Assembly: GCF_014200675.1 (NCBI RefSeq) | Contig: NZ_JACHCI010000002.1 | Location: 310,001 to 374,000 of the forward strand | DNA from: Janthinobacterium saanense | GTDB lineage: Bacteria > Pseudomonadota > Gammaproteobacteria > Burkholderiales > Burkholderiaceae_D | Direction: 5' to 3' | Length of the DNA: 64,000 nucleotides | Shown here: piece by piece, positions 1-10,100 of the stretch | How positions within the stretch are numbered: position 1 is the stretch's first letter | How the letters are laid out: each line of letters begins with the position of its first letter | Made by a program: the position numbers and the translations under genes | The notes under the pieces: generated by a model | What the model was told of the DNA's origin: nothing | Databases searched by the model: none | What the model saw: only the letters and a program-made list of their open reading frames with translations

Positions 1-661
1 TATAGCGATCCTGTAATCAGCATAGTGAAAGCTGTAAATTCTGCCCAACATAAGCAGCTACTCCTATTCCCAAGCAATACATGCGGTCTACAGCCAATAG
101 CAACCTTTCATCCCGAACAGTTCATGCGTACCAGTCTCCCCTTGAGCCACGTTAGCAGCATAATTATCCTTGACTTTTTGGCAGGAGACGCGCTACCGAA
201 GAGCGACGCGGAACTATGATTATGGATAGTGTATCCAGGTATCAGAGTGCGCTATTTAAATAATAATTTTATCATTTTTAACAGATTGACTAAAATTACA
301 TTAACCTATAAATCGTATCCTGGAGATGGATATTTTTTAAGAATCAGGTAGTACTTATGTGAAATGAGAGTACTATGATTCATTCGGCTACTTCCATAAG
401 TAAAGTAGAATTAAATTGGCTAAGATGATTTTATCGAGTTCTCATAAATTGTTTCTATGAATTGAATTATTACATCAATAATTTTCAAGCGGAAACATTA
501 CCTATTAAGCTATCATGAAATAGTGAAAACCGGTAAAGATACGGCAGAATGGAAGGTGCTTTACCATGGAGAAATTTACCTGCGGCAGTTTTTTAAAACG
601 CCAAAATTTATGCCGATCAGAGACATTACTACGTTATGGCGTATGAAAGAAGTGATTCCTG
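1..661. other. AT-rich region with no convincing gene
   Basis: This stretch is clearly richer in A and T than most of the window. Two short open frames lie in it (25-219 and 523-750, both + strand). Neither has a recognisable domain, a good ribosome binding site or coding-like composition. The second runs out of frame into the start of the BLUF gene. The promoter for the BLUF/response regulator pair is probably here, but no clear -35/-10 pair was identified. The base composition hints at acquired DNA or an old boundary. Confidence 0.5.
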
Positions 662-943
662 ATGATACGTATTTTTTACCTTGCTCACACTGCCGCCGTT
701 ACGATATCGGAGGCTCAGGTACAAGATATTCTGGCAACTTCTCATCATAACAAAGGGCAGACTGGTGTGACTGGTGTTCTCGTTTATACGGGAGATATGT
801 TTGCTCAGATTCTGGAGGGGCCGGAATTAGCGGTACTTCGTCTATATGTAAAGATTGCAGCGGATCAGCGAAACTTCACGATCACCATTTCACCGTATCG
901 ATACACAATGAGCAAGCGCGTTCTTTGTTATCGGACAATCTGA
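662..943 (+). CDS. short BLUF-domain blue-light sensor protein, C-terminally abbreviated
   Basis: The 93-residue product matches the core of a BLUF domain, a flavin (FAD) blue-light receptor. The residues that handle the flavin are present: Tyr6 in the first strand, Asn30 before the TGVTG segment, Gln49 in the FAQILEG segment and Arg70 in the DQR segment. Typical stand-alone BLUF proteins are about 130-150 residues and continue with an R-x-F-x-x-W-x-M segment and capping helices. Here the protein stops at about that point, so the cap is missing or has been lost by a frameshift near 900-943. It lies 7 bases upstream of a response regulator gene, which suggests cotranscription and a light-sensing role. 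Whether the shortened protein folds and photocycles cannot be told from the sequence. Confidence 0.7.
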   Translation: MIRIFYLAHTAAVTISEAQVQDILATSHHNKGQTGVTGVLVYTGDMFAQILEGPELAVLRLYVKIAADQRNFTITISPYRYTMSKRVLCYRTI

Positions 944-950
944 AAACCAT

Positions 951-1910
951 ATGAAAATTCGGCAAACATTTCACTCACCGATCTTGATCCTTAGTGACAC
1001 CATGCGCGATACTGGACAGGTACGTGACGTACTGGATGGAGAATTCGATAATATCAGCTTGTCTAGCGATCCAGAAAAGATGGCTGCCGAATTCGATGCA
1101 AGGCCAGCCGATGTTTTGATCCTGGCATTTGACACTCTCGAAAAATCGGAGCGTAATTATTTGTCACTCTACCGACAAAGCGCGAAATTGCCTCTCCATC
1201 CGCATCGGACTATCATCTTGAGTAGCAAGGACAACGTGGCAGCGAGCTACCAGGCTTGCCGAAAAAAGTTGTTTGACGATTATGTTTTGTTTTGGCCGAT
1301 GTACTATGACCGTCATCGTTTGGCGATGTCCATTCATCTAGCACTTGGCCATCTGGCTGAGCGTGGCGTGATAACCCAGCCCGATTCCACCTGGCAGAAA
1401 CCTGATGAAATATTTAAAGAACTGTGCGTGTCTATCAAGCGGACTATAGGAGCGCCTGATACTCAGGAACTTCAAAATCAGCCTATGGTAGGAGGACTTG
1501 CTGTTGCCGAACGAAAAATCACGTTTGACTCAGTCAAGACATTGCCTATTGTTATGGTAGTTGACGACGATGAATTCATGTGTAAACTATTGAGTGACAT
1601 TCTGGAGGAGGCTGGCTATCAAATATTAGTGGCGCACGGAGCAAGCGAAGTGTTGTCAACGATACGCAAGCAGCTGCCAGATCTGATTATCATGGATATT
1701 TTAATGCCAGGCGTAAATGGTATAGAGATTGCACAGCACTTGAAGGCCGTGCCTAGATGGGCCTTAATTCCACTCATCATCGTGACCGGGAATAGTGATC
1801 ACAATATAGTCAACGAATGCTTGAAAATCGGAGTGGTCGACTTTATTATCAAACCTGTAGAGCGCACAGGTTTTTTAAATAAAGTGAGAAGTGCCTTGCA
1901 ACGCAATTAA
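951..1910 (+). CDS. two-domain response regulator (degenerate receiver plus intact receiver)
   Basis: The 319-residue protein has a C-terminal CheY-like receiver domain at about residues 200-319. It shows the acidic pocket (Asp205-Asp207), the phospho-acceptor Asp249 in IIMDILMPG, the Thr of IVTGNS and the conserved Lys301 before Pro. The N-terminal ~130 residues look like a second, degenerate receiver with an ILILSD start and no clear acceptor Asp. There is no DNA-binding, GGDEF, EAL or kinase domain, so the output is probably protein-protein interaction. The gene follows the BLUF gene by 7 bases, so a light-linked signalling pair is plausible. No strong ribosome binding site is visible before the ATG. 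Composition is more AT-rich than in most neighbours. Confidence 0.8.
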   Translation: MKIRQTFHSPILILSDTMRDTGQVRDVLDGEFDNISLSSDPEKMAAEFDARPADVLILAFDTLEKSERNYLSLYRQSAKLPLHPHRTIILSSKDNVAASYQACRKKLFDDYVLFWPMYYDRHRLAMSIHLALGHLAERGVITQPDSTWQKPDEIFKELCVSIKRTIGAPDTQELQNQPMVGGLAVAERKITFDSVKTLPIVMVVDDDEFMCKLLSDILEEAGYQILVAHGASEVLSTIRKQLPDLIIMDILMPGVNGIEIAQHLKAVPRWALIPLIIVTGNSDHNIVNECLKIGVVDFIIKPVERTGFLNKVRSALQRN

Positions 1911-2515
1911 AATACTGATTGCTTGCAGTACCCTGAAAGTAGTCTTTAACTTCATCAAGATCCCAGAACTTTAGCCTGTAGTAGCCATTTTACGGCACAT
2001 CATTCATGATGCCACAGATACGACTACACAAAACTCTCACTAGAAAATGAATTGAACTCATACTATGGGGTGTTTTTACATCAGATATGCCCTGCTGTTA
2101 CATTGCGTGGCGGGCCTTGGTGTGAGAAGAACGATACACAATGAGACAGCATTGACCTTTCCCGTAGTGCAAAAAACAATGTACGTCTTAAAACAGAATG
2201 GTCTTGGCCTGTCAACAGAGCCTTATAAAGTTGCGTTAAAGAATTTTTGGTAATAAAAAATACTTTTCTTAATAATTAGGCTAGAATACAAGCATAGCCT
2301 CACCTGATCCGTCAACCGTTTGATCTAGTCTTGGTAACCCGAACCCTTGCCAGAACACTTGCAACGCATACACATTGTCGTTGTGCCCCCGCTCTTCTTT
2401 GCGGGAGATCATCCCACCGGCCGCTCATTCCCTCGTTATTGCCAGCGCACCGCTGACACGCCTTAAAATTGCGTGGCTTCAGTTGAAGCGCTCCCATGCC
2501 CTCACTGGATACACA
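1911..2515. other. AT-rich intergenic region
   Basis: About 600 bases without a supported gene. A 62-codon open frame at 2065-2253 has no recognisable domain and is followed by an A/T-rich run. The frame of the PEP-CTERM gene is open upstream to 2375, but that part has no signal-peptide character. It most likely holds the promoter and leader of the PEP-CTERM gene. Confidence 0.4.
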
Positions 2516-3178
2516 ATGAAAAATTTTCCTAAAATAGCCCTGTCACTGATTGCTTTCGCCACGCTCGCGCAGGCTAACGCCAGCACCATCACGTTCTCTA
2601 CCGGCTTTTCGGATGCCGGGGCTCAAGCTAGCGCGGCAGCTTACCAATCCGTCGTCGATGCGGCCGTCGCCACGCCGGGCGCAGGCTATGGTACGACGAC
2701 GATTGCTAACTACGATAACGTCACCAATAGTAGCCTGTTCGGCAGTGGCAAGAACATCGCATTCAAATCGACCATCAATTTTGGCGTCAGCGCGGCCGAT
2801 GCAGGTGCTTGGAGCTTCCGTGCCGGCGTGGATTTTGGCAACGGGGGTGCGGTTTTCCTCGACGGCGTGGCGCTGGATTACAAAACGAATGATATGTGGT
2901 GGGCCGACAATTACAATAACTCGAGCCAGTTCTTGAGCGGCTCTGGTAATTTATCGGCCGGTAACCATACCTTGACCATCTATGGCCTGGAAAATTGCTG
3001 CGATGGCGGCCAGCAAGCGCAATTCAAGGTTGGAAGCAATAGTTTCACCAGCTTCGCTGCCACCGATGGCCTGGTGTCAGCCGTGCCGGAACCATCGACC
3101 TATGCCATGCTGCTCATCGGCTTGGGCTTGCTGGGTTTTACTGCGCGCCGCACACGTTCCGCCCAGTTCAAAGCCTGA
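2516..3178 (+). CDS. PEP-CTERM sorting domain exported protein
   Basis: This 220-residue exported protein begins with a signal peptide (MKNFPKIALSLIAFATLAQA, cleavage after the ANA region). It ends with a PEP-CTERM sorting signal: Val-Pro-Glu-Pro from residue 190, a hydrophobic helix and an Arg-rich tail. In known systems this tail is cut by an exosortase and the protein goes to the cell surface or biofilm matrix. The middle is rich in Gly, Ser and Asn and has no identified enzymatic domain. The ATG at 2516 is chosen over the longer frame because the signal peptide starts there. A strong terminator follows, so the gene is probably monocistronic. No exosortase gene is in the window. Confidence 0.85.
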   Translation: MKNFPKIALSLIAFATLAQANASTITFSTGFSDAGAQASAAAYQSVVDAAVATPGAGYGTTTIANYDNVTNSSLFGSGKNIAFKSTINFGVSAADAGAWSFRAGVDFGNGGAVFLDGVALDYKTNDMWWADNYNNSSQFLSGSGNLSAGNHTLTIYGLENCCDGGQQAQFKVGSNSFTSFAATDGLVSAVPEPSTYAMLLIGLGLLGFTARRTRSAQFKA

Positions 3179-3184
3179 TTGAAG

Positions 3185-3221
3185 AAGCCCGCTGATGTAG
3201 TGATACATCAGCGGGCTTTTT
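3185..3221 (+). terminator. rho-independent terminator after the PEP-CTERM gene
   Basis: A perfect 15-bp stem (3185-3199 paired with 3204-3218) with a 4-base loop is followed by a run of T. It lies 7 bases after the stop codon. Confidence 0.9.
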
Positions 3222-3334
3222 GCCAGGAATTTCTACAAAGGCTGCACTAGGCCCGGGCTAGCGTCGGCGCAGGACATAGCACTGCCAAATCAAATATTAA
3301 AAGTATCGCCACCGCCCATAGCGGCCACAAACTG

Positions 3335-3907
3335 TTACATGCTGGCGATCCAGTCTTCAAATTCCTTCGCCAAACCTGGCGGATTGGCCAATCGGGTTTG
3401 TGCAGCAATCTCGTCATAGTATTCGAGTTCATGCACGACAATCGGGATCGGGCGTGAAAAGCACTGTTCGACAACGCCGTTTTCATGCAGTGCCTGTGCG
3501 ATCCGAACACATGCGTCTACAAAGTAGGCTGTAATGTCGCTTGCTATGCGCATACACCGGTCAAAGTCAGCTTTCTCATCTTCATCTGAGTACCAAAGCC
3601 CGCGTGCCTTCAGTAGCTCTTCCAGCATTTGCCCGCCTTCCGTCCCGGGCTCGGCTATGTATTTCAATTCGTTCTGGAGCCAGAAAGCGAAGTTCCATTT
3701 CGCTTCTTCGGCACTGGACGCTGAGGGCGTGCATTGCGTCCAATGCCTCAGGGTGTTGTAGCCAAGTTGCAGAACCGGATAACGCGGATCGTCGTCGTTA
3801 TCTTCAATGAAGAATGACAAGGCGTAGATATCCGGGATGGTCGAGGTATCGATGTTCGCCAACGCAGTGCTAATGTGGCAGTAAGAGAAGTGTTCAAAAT
3901 CATTCAT
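3335..3907 (-). CDS. conserved hypothetical protein, DUF4303-like
   Basis: A 190-residue acidic, soluble protein with no signal peptide or membrane segment. It reads like the DUF4303 group (IYALSFF start, a GYNT segment, an AKWNFAFWLQN segment, a GLWYSDE segment). Members of this group are of unknown function, and some sit near toxin/immunity genes. The assignment rests on recalled motif shape and is tentative. The ATG at 3907 is preferred; the frame is open to a TTG at 3925 with no better binding site. It stands alone between the PEP-CTERM gene and the iron permease gene, both separated by terminator or spacer DNA. Confidence 0.55.
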   Translation of the reverse strand: MNDFEHFSYCHISTALANIDTSTIPDIYALSFFIEDNDDDPRYPVLQLGYNTLRHWTQCTPSASSAEEAKWNFAFWLQNELKYIAEPGTEGGQMLEELLKARGLWYSDEDEKADFDRCMRIASDITAYFVDACVRIAQALHENGVVEQCFSRPIPIVVHELEYYDEIAAQTRLANPPGLAKEFEDWIASM

Positions 3908-3996
3908 GGGGCTTCGTTTCTTCAAGTTGACATACCGACTTGCAAGGAAGCGCCAACAGCGGCACGGGCAAGTACCCGTGCCGCCATCTAGCAGGA

Positions 3997-5940
3997 TCAG
4001 GCTGGATTGTTTTTGCCAGCGGCCATGCGGTTCCAGCCATAACCGATGATGACGATGGCCAGGATGGCTGCCTGCGCTGCCAGGGTTTCCAAGGTAGGCA
4101 GGATGCCCAGGATGTCGACGCGGATGAAGTCGACGGGATTCACGCCCACCCAGCCAGCTTCCTGCAGCGCGGCCACGCCTTTGCCCATCAGTATCACGGC
4201 CAGCACGGCCACGAAAGCGGAGGTCAGCGAGAAGAATTTGCCGATCGGCATGCGGGCGCTGCTGCGCAACAAGACCCAGGCGATCACGGCCAGCAGCACG
4301 ATTGCCACCAGGAAGCCGCCCAGCAGGGCGCCGCCATTGCCATCGGCCGCCAGCGCCGAGTAGAACAGCACCGTTTCAAACACTTCGCGGTAGACGGCGA
4401 TGAAGGCCAGCGCGAACAGGCCCCAGGCGGAGCGGCGCGACATGGCCGCAGAGAGCTTGGCGTGCAAAAATTCCTGCCAGCGTCCGGCGCTGCTCTTCTG
4501 GTGCATCCACAAACCCACGCTCAGCAATACCAGTGCCGCGAACACGGAGCCGAGCCCTTCGCTTACTTCCCGGCTGGCGCCGCTGATGGTCACCAGATAC
4601 GTGGCCGCCACCCAGGTCAGGCCGCCTGCGGCCAGGGCGCTGATCCAGCCCGCATGCACATAAGGCAGCACGTCATTGCGCTTGGCCTTGCGCAAGAAGG
4701 CAATGATGCCGATCACGATCAGCAGCGCTTCCACGCCTTCGCGCAGCAAAATCGTCAGGGCGCCGACAAAGGTGGTCATCGGGTCTGCCTTGGCGTCGCC
4801 CAGTTCCGCTTCCACGTGGGTAAATAATTGATGCAATTTGTCGCCGGCCGCATCGGCGTCGGCCACGGTGCCCTTGGCAACGGCTGAACGGTAAGCCAGC
4901 ATGGCGCTTTCCACCGCCAGCAGCAGGGATTTATTGCGTGCGCCGACCATCGGCTCGATCGGCTCGAAGCCGTCCAGATAGGCCGACAGGCCCAGGCGCG
5001 TGGCTGCCGCGCGGTCGCCCGCATGCATGGCCTCCAGGCTTTCGGCCAGGCGCAGGCGCGACAAAGCCAGCCCAGCCGGCTTGTGCGCCTCGGCCTGGCC
5101 CGGATTGCTGCGCAGATAAGCGCTCAAAGCCTGGGCTTCTTCTTCGCCCAGCTTGGCCGCCGCCGCTTCCTGCGTCAGGGTCGTCACGGCAGCCAGGTCG
5201 GTGTACAGGCTCTTGGCGCGGGCGTCTTCCTTCCACAATTTTTCGCCTTGCGCGCGTGCCGCAGCGTCATGCGACATGCCGCCCACGAAGAAGGCCAAAT
5301 CCCAGCGCTCATTCTCGGACAGATGGCCGAAACTGGCCATCGAGGTGCCGCCCACGCCTTGCGAAATCACCTGGTACAGCGCCATCAGGCTGCGCGACTG
5401 CGCCCGCTCCGGGTCAGTAAAGGCAATCGGCTTCGGTTCCAGGCTGGCCGCCAGCGGACCGTCGCCAGCGCCGGCCGCGCCATGGCAAGAAGCGCACTGG
5501 GCCGCATACAGGGCCGCGCCGCGCGCCAGGTTGGGCAGGATTTTGGGCGCCACGGGTATCGGATACGCGCTAATCAACAAGGCGTTCGCGTGGTGCGCCA
5601 GGCGCTTGACCTCGGCGGCATCCGCCTTGGCCACCACGGCCGTGCGCAATTGCGCGATGGCGGCGGCAACACCCGCCTTGGCAGCATGGGCGGGCAGGGC
5701 GGTGATCTGCGTGGCCGCGTTCTCCGTGAAGTCGAGCATCTCGGCATATTCCGACTCGCTGACCACTTTGCCGTGTTCGACGGCGCCGCTGTAATCGACG
5801 GCCACATAATCTATCAGTTGCCACAACTGCCTGGCTTCAGCGCCCTGGTCCGCCCCTTGCGCCTGCGCGCCGGCCGCCAGCAGCATCGCTGCGGCCACCA
5901 GCGGATAGCAGATGAGCCAATTCTTCATTTTCACGAACAT
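3997..5940 (-). CDS. cytochrome c / FTR1 family iron permease
   Basis: A ~647-residue inner-membrane protein combining a periplasmic cytochrome c domain with an FTR1-type iron permease. In residue numbers counted from the upstream-most ATG at 5955, a signal peptide covers about 10-33, the heme site CASCH is at 154-158 and an axial-ligand Met is near 207. The permease half (~395-650) carries the two acidic REXXE-type motifs, REGVE at 405-409 and REVFE at 523-527. FTR1 proteins import iron, usually with an oxidase or electron-transfer partner; here the heme domain is built in. Several in-frame ATGs exist (5955, 5940, 5928). The one at 5940 has the best purine-rich leader. A Fur-type box overlaps this start region, consistent with iron repression. 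Confidence 0.85.
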   Translation of the reverse strand: MFVKMKNWLICYPLVAAAMLLAAGAQAQGADQGAEARQLWQLIDYVAVDYSGAVEHGKVVSESEYAEMLDFTENAATQITALPAHAAKAGVAAAIAQLRTAVVAKADAAEVKRLAHHANALLISAYPIPVAPKILPNLARGAALYAAQCASCHGAAGAGDGPLAASLEPKPIAFTDPERAQSRSLMALYQVISQGVGGTSMASFGHLSENERWDLAFFVGGMSHDAAARAQGEKLWKEDARAKSLYTDLAAVTTLTQEAAAAKLGEEEAQALSAYLRSNPGQAEAHKPAGLALSRLRLAESLEAMHAGDRAAATRLGLSAYLDGFEPIEPMVGARNKSLLLAVESAMLAYRSAVAKGTVADADAAGDKLHQLFTHVEAELGDAKADPMTTFVGALTILLREGVEALLIVIGIIAFLRKAKRNDVLPYVHAGWISALAAGGLTWVAATYLVTISGASREVSEGLGSVFAALVLLSVGLWMHQKSSAGRWQEFLHAKLSAAMSRRSAWGLFALAFIAVYREVFETVLFYSALAADGNGGALLGGFLVAIVLLAVIAWVLLRSSARMPIGKFFSLTSAFVAVLAVILMGKGVAALQEAGWVGVNPVDFIRVDILGILPTLETLAAQAAILAIVIIGYGWNRMAAGKNNPA

Positions 5941-5957
5941 GATTCTCATTCTCATTT
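5938..5957 (-). promoter_or_regulatory. Fur-type box over the FTR1 start region
   Basis: Read on the minus strand, the site is a run of GAGAATGAGAATCAT hexamer-like repeats close to the classical Fur consensus of repeated NATWAT units. It overlaps two of the possible start codons of the iron permease gene. Iron-dependent repression is inferred from the sequence and the gene's function. Confidence 0.6.
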
Positions 5958-6047
5958 GTTAACAACCGGGCCACTATAGGACAGGCACTGCAGGGTGTCA
6001 ACGGCGTATGGGGAAACATCCAGGGAAAGCGCTACGATGGCGATGAT

Positions 6048-6995
6048 CTATGCAGCGTCCTTTTCAGGGCAGCGCGGCGCGCTTGACCGTATCAGGCCGC
6101 GCAGCCAATCAAGCGCCGGATCGTTGTCGCTGCGCGGGTGCCAGATCATGTCGATCTCAAGATCGTCTACCTTGAACGGTATGGCACTGGTGGCCAGTCC
6201 GAACAGGGGCGCGTAGTGAGCCGCCACGCGCCGGTGCAGGGTCGCGATGACGGGCGCCTTTGCCGCCGTTGCAAGTAATGTCATCACATTATGCGATGAC
6301 ATGGCAAGCTGGAAGCGATGGGCCGATGCGGCGTGCTGCAGCAGGTAGGCAATAAATCCGTGCAAGTTGATGCTGGCCGATACCACGCCATGCCTGGCGT
6401 TGAAATAGTCGGCCGCCGTGATCGGTGCCGAGAACTCGAACAAGGCGGGATTGAAACAGCAGGCGTATTGTTCGCGATACAGTTGTTCGCGGCGATGCCA
6501 GGACAAGCCTTCTGTGCTGTGGGCGATTGCCAGATCGACATGATTGTCATTCAGCAGGGCTACGATCGACAACTCGCCGATGGGAACCGACTGGATTCGT
6601 ATGCCCGGCGCATGTGCGCTGATATGTGCCATCAGGGCCGGCGACAGCATCGCTTCCAGTTGTCCATTGATGCCCAGGCGAAAAGTGCGTTCTTCCGTTG
6701 CCGGGTCAAACTGTACGTCGGCGCTCAGCGCCTGCTGCGTTTGCAGCAATATCGGATGGATCGCCTGGTACAGCGCTTTTGCGCGCGGTGTTGCCTCCAT
6801 GGTATGGCCGGTACGAATGAACAGTACATCGTCGAACAGGGTGCGCAAGGTGGCCAGCGCATGGCTCATGGCCGGTTGCTGCAGTTTGAGCCGCGCCGCC
6901 GCGCGGGTCACGCTTAATTCCAGCATCAGGACGTCAAAGGCGACCAGCAGATTCAGGTCGAAATTGCGTAAGTTGAAGTGATCGATGGGTTCCAT
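6048..6995 (-). CDS. LysR-family transcriptional regulator, NodD-like
   Basis: A ~315-residue LysR-type regulator. The N-terminal helix-turn-helix (about residues 7-65: FDLNLL, SVTRAAARL, QPAMSHAL) is of the NodD/LeuO-like subgroup. The rest is a substrate-binding effector domain. It is divergent from the S41 protease gene, and the spacer holds a perfect ATC-N9-GAT site, the core of NodD-type boxes. It therefore probably controls itself and/or the protease gene. The ATG at 6995 is preferred because an AAGCGG element lies 8 bases upstream; another ATG lies two codons earlier. Confidence 0.85.
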   Translation of the reverse strand: MEPIDHFNLRNFDLNLLVAFDVLMLELSVTRAAARLKLQQPAMSHALATLRTLFDDVLFIRTGHTMEATPRAKALYQAIHPILLQTQQALSADVQFDPATEERTFRLGINGQLEAMLSPALMAHISAHAPGIRIQSVPIGELSIVALLNDNHVDLAIAHSTEGLSWHRREQLYREQYACCFNPALFEFSAPITAADYFNARHGVVSASINLHGFIAYLLQHAASAHRFQLAMSSHNVMTLLATAAKAPVIATLHRRVAAHYAPLFGLATSAIPFKVDDLEIDMIWHPRSDNDPALDWLRGLIRSSAPRCPEKDAA

Positions 6996-7041
6996 GTGCA
7001 ATGCCGCTTAGTTTTTTCGCTAGCCTACCATGGGGCGACCC

Positions 7042-7056
7042 ATCGAAATTATCGAT
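7042..7056. promoter_or_regulatory. ATC-N9-GAT LysR (NodD-type) box
   Basis: The spacer between the divergent LysR and S41 protease genes contains ATC-N9-GAT with a self-complementary centre, the signature half-sites of NodD-type binding sites. The neighbouring regulator is of the NodD-like subgroup, which supports the assignment. Confidence 0.5.
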
Positions 7057-7169
7057 GATATTCATGTCTTGGATTGATTTGTTGAATGATGAGCCTGCGC
7101 GTATCATTTTATGAACTTGTTGCCGCCACTCCAGGGGGCGTTGTTCATTACTTTGCAGGCCATACATCA

Positions 7170-10100
7170 ATGACATTTTCGAAAATGGCTACGGCTACTT
7201 CCCCCGCTACTCCCCTTTCATGGCCGGCCAGGTCCGCCGCGCTCTGCCTGCTATGCCTGACGCTGATGCTGGTCCAGCATCTGGCCAACGCCGCCATACC
7301 GCGCTATCCGCAGGCATATGGCGGAAAGATCGTCTTCAGCGCCAATGAGAAGCTGTGGCGCGTGCCGCGCGCGGGCGGCGTGGCCGTGCAGTTGACGAGC
7401 GGGGAGGGCCAGGATATCTATCCCCGCGTATCGCCGGATGGCCGATGGATCGCCTACACGAAGATCAGCCGTTCAGGTAGCGACGTCCTGGTGATGCCCA
7501 GCGAGGGCGGCGTCGCCCGAAGACTGACTTACCACCAGGGCCGCGGGCTCGACAACATCGTCGTCACGTGGTCGCCCGATTCTTCGAAAGTGATTTACCT
7601 GAGCAAGCACGCGCAGTGGAATCCCAGTGTCCAGCAACTTTACGAAGTGCCGGTATCGGGCGGCCTGCCGCAGGCGATGCCGATCGACAGCGCGGTGGGG
7701 CTGGCAACTTTTGCGCCGGATGGCCATACCATCGCCTATAACCGTATTTTTTCGCAATACGGCAACTGGAAGCGCTATGACGGCGGCATGGCGCGCCAGA
7801 TCTTCACCTATGATTTCAAGTCGCGCCAGCTCCAGCAAATTACACATTGGTCAGGCACCAACGCCGCGCCCATGTGGTATGGCCGCAAGATCTATTACCT
7901 GTCGGACCAGGATAGCAAGCGCCGCGCCAATCTCTGGGTGCATGATCTTGAGACGGGGCGGGCGCGGCAAATCACGCACTTTACACAGTACGATATCGAC
8001 AGTCCGGCGCTTGGCGACGACGCCATCACCTTCCAGCAAGGCGGCACACTGTACCGGATGGACTTGCCGGACGAGCGCCTGCATGCAGTCGCGGTGTCCA
8101 TCGTCGACGATCACCGGTACAGCAGGAAGCGCATTGTCGCCCTGAAGGATGCGGTGCGCGACAGCGAAATCGTCCACAACAGTGATTTGCCTGACCGTAT
8201 CAATTATGCGATTTCCCCTGACGGGCAGTACGGTCTGTTTTCAGCGCGCGGCCAATTGTTCAGCCTGCCGGCACAGCCTGGTGCGGCGCGACATGTGGCC
8301 GGCACGTCCGGCACGGCCGCCGACCGTCCGGCCTGGTCGCCGGATGGCCGGCTTGTCGCCTACATCACCGAGGTCGACGGTAATCAGCAGCTAGCCATAC
8401 GCCCGGCAGACGGTGGCAAGGAGAGGGTGCTGACGCAGTTCCGGGCCGGGTATTTCTTTGCGCCGGTGTTCGCACCGGATGGACGCAGCTTGGCCCTGAG
8501 CGATGGCGATCACCGCTTATGGCTGATCGGGCTGGACGGCAGCGCGCCGCGCCAGGTGGCGCTCGACAAGCGGCAAGGCATTCATGACCAATCCTTTTCA
8601 CCCGATGGCCGCTGGCTGGCCTTCAGCATGGCGGCAACGGGGAAGCAGCGCGACCTGTACCTGTATGAGATAAGCAGCGGACGTACCCATCGCCTGGGGC
8701 GGGGCGAAAGTACGGATGCGCTGCCGGCTTGGTCTCCCGATGGCGATTACCTGTATTTCACCTCGGCCCGTTATGTGCAAGCGGTACCGTCAGACCAGGA
8801 AAACGATTTTGCCATGGTGAAGTCGACCGGCATTTATGCGATCCACTTCAGCGCCCTGGTCGGTGGGATCGACAGCAACGATCTGATGGCGCAAGCCCTT
8901 GCCTTGCCTGTCGAGCCGGCGAATATCGTGCAGCTCGATGCCCGCCAGGGCTACCTGTATTATCTGACGAAGCCGATAGCGCTGTTCGACGGCGTGCTGA
9001 AAGGCGAGCAATGGCTGCTGCACCGTTATGACGTGAAGACCGGGCAGGACAGCGTGATAGCCAAGGACCTGGACAGTTATTCCCTGTCGTATGATGGCAA
9101 AAAGGTACTGCTAAAAAATGCCAGGGACTACAGCGTGCTCGATGCAGTAGCAGGCACTATGCAGCAGCTTGATCTCGACCAGTTGCGTATCGAGATCGAC
9201 CCGCCGGCCGAATGGGCGCAAATGTTCAACGACGCGTGGCGGCTCGAACGTGATTTATTCATCTCTTCGACCATGAATGGCCAGAATTGGGAACAGGTCC
9301 GCGAGCGGTACGCGGCACTGCTGCCGCAACTCGGTTCGCGCAGCGATTTGAATTGGCTGCTGTCCGAAATGCTGGGTGAATTGGGCAACTCGCATGTTTA
9401 CGTGGGCGGGGGCGATAACGGCGACACGGGGCCGATAGCCAGCCCGGCGCGCCTGGGCGTCGATTGGGAACTCGACCAGCCGAGCGGACGCTACCGGATT
9501 AACCGGATTTATGCAGGCGACAATACGCGTCCGGCCTACCGCAGCCCGCTGAGGCAGCCGGGCCTGCAGGTCAGCGCCGGCGACTATGTGTTGGCGATCA
9601 ATGGGGAAGAGCTACGGGCGCCCACCGTTCCAGATGCCTTGTTGCAGACGTCGGGAGCGGCCAAGCCTGTCGAACTGACCATCGCCGGCAGGCCGGACGG
9701 ACCGCGCCGGCGCATACGCGTCAAGCCGGTCGGCAGCGAGCTGAATTTACGCGAGCTAGACTGGATCGGGAAGAACCGCCAACTGATCGATTGCCGGTCG
9801 GATGGACGGGTAGGGTATGTCTATCTATCGAACATGGGGCAACGCGGCCTCGAGCAGTTCACGCAACAGTTTTACGCCCAGCTGAACCGTCAGGCGCTGA
9901 TCATTGATGACCGCTGGAACGGCGGCGGTTCGGTCGCGGAGTACCTGCTGGAACGCCTGCGCAGGACACAGGTGGCCTTTACCACCAACCGCAGCGGCGC
10001 CATGGACACCCAGCCGGAAGAACTGCTGCGCGGCCCCAAGGTGGTACTGGTCAATCACTGGACAGGTTCAAACGGCGAGCTTTTCCCGTATTTGTTCCAG

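Noticed and set aside
25-219. 64-codon open frame at the left end
   Set aside because: No domain, no ribosome binding site and AT-rich surroundings; no evidence that it is a gene.
523-750. 75-codon open frame overlapping the BLUF start
   Set aside because: It is out of frame with the BLUF gene, which has a clear domain; the overlap part is a shadow.
2065-2253. 62-codon open frame before the PEP-CTERM gene
   Set aside because: No recognisable features and low-complexity flanks.
3940-5979. Long plus-strand open frames over the iron permease gene
   Set aside because: They are antisense to a gene with clear cytochrome c and FTR1 motifs, and show no domain of their own.
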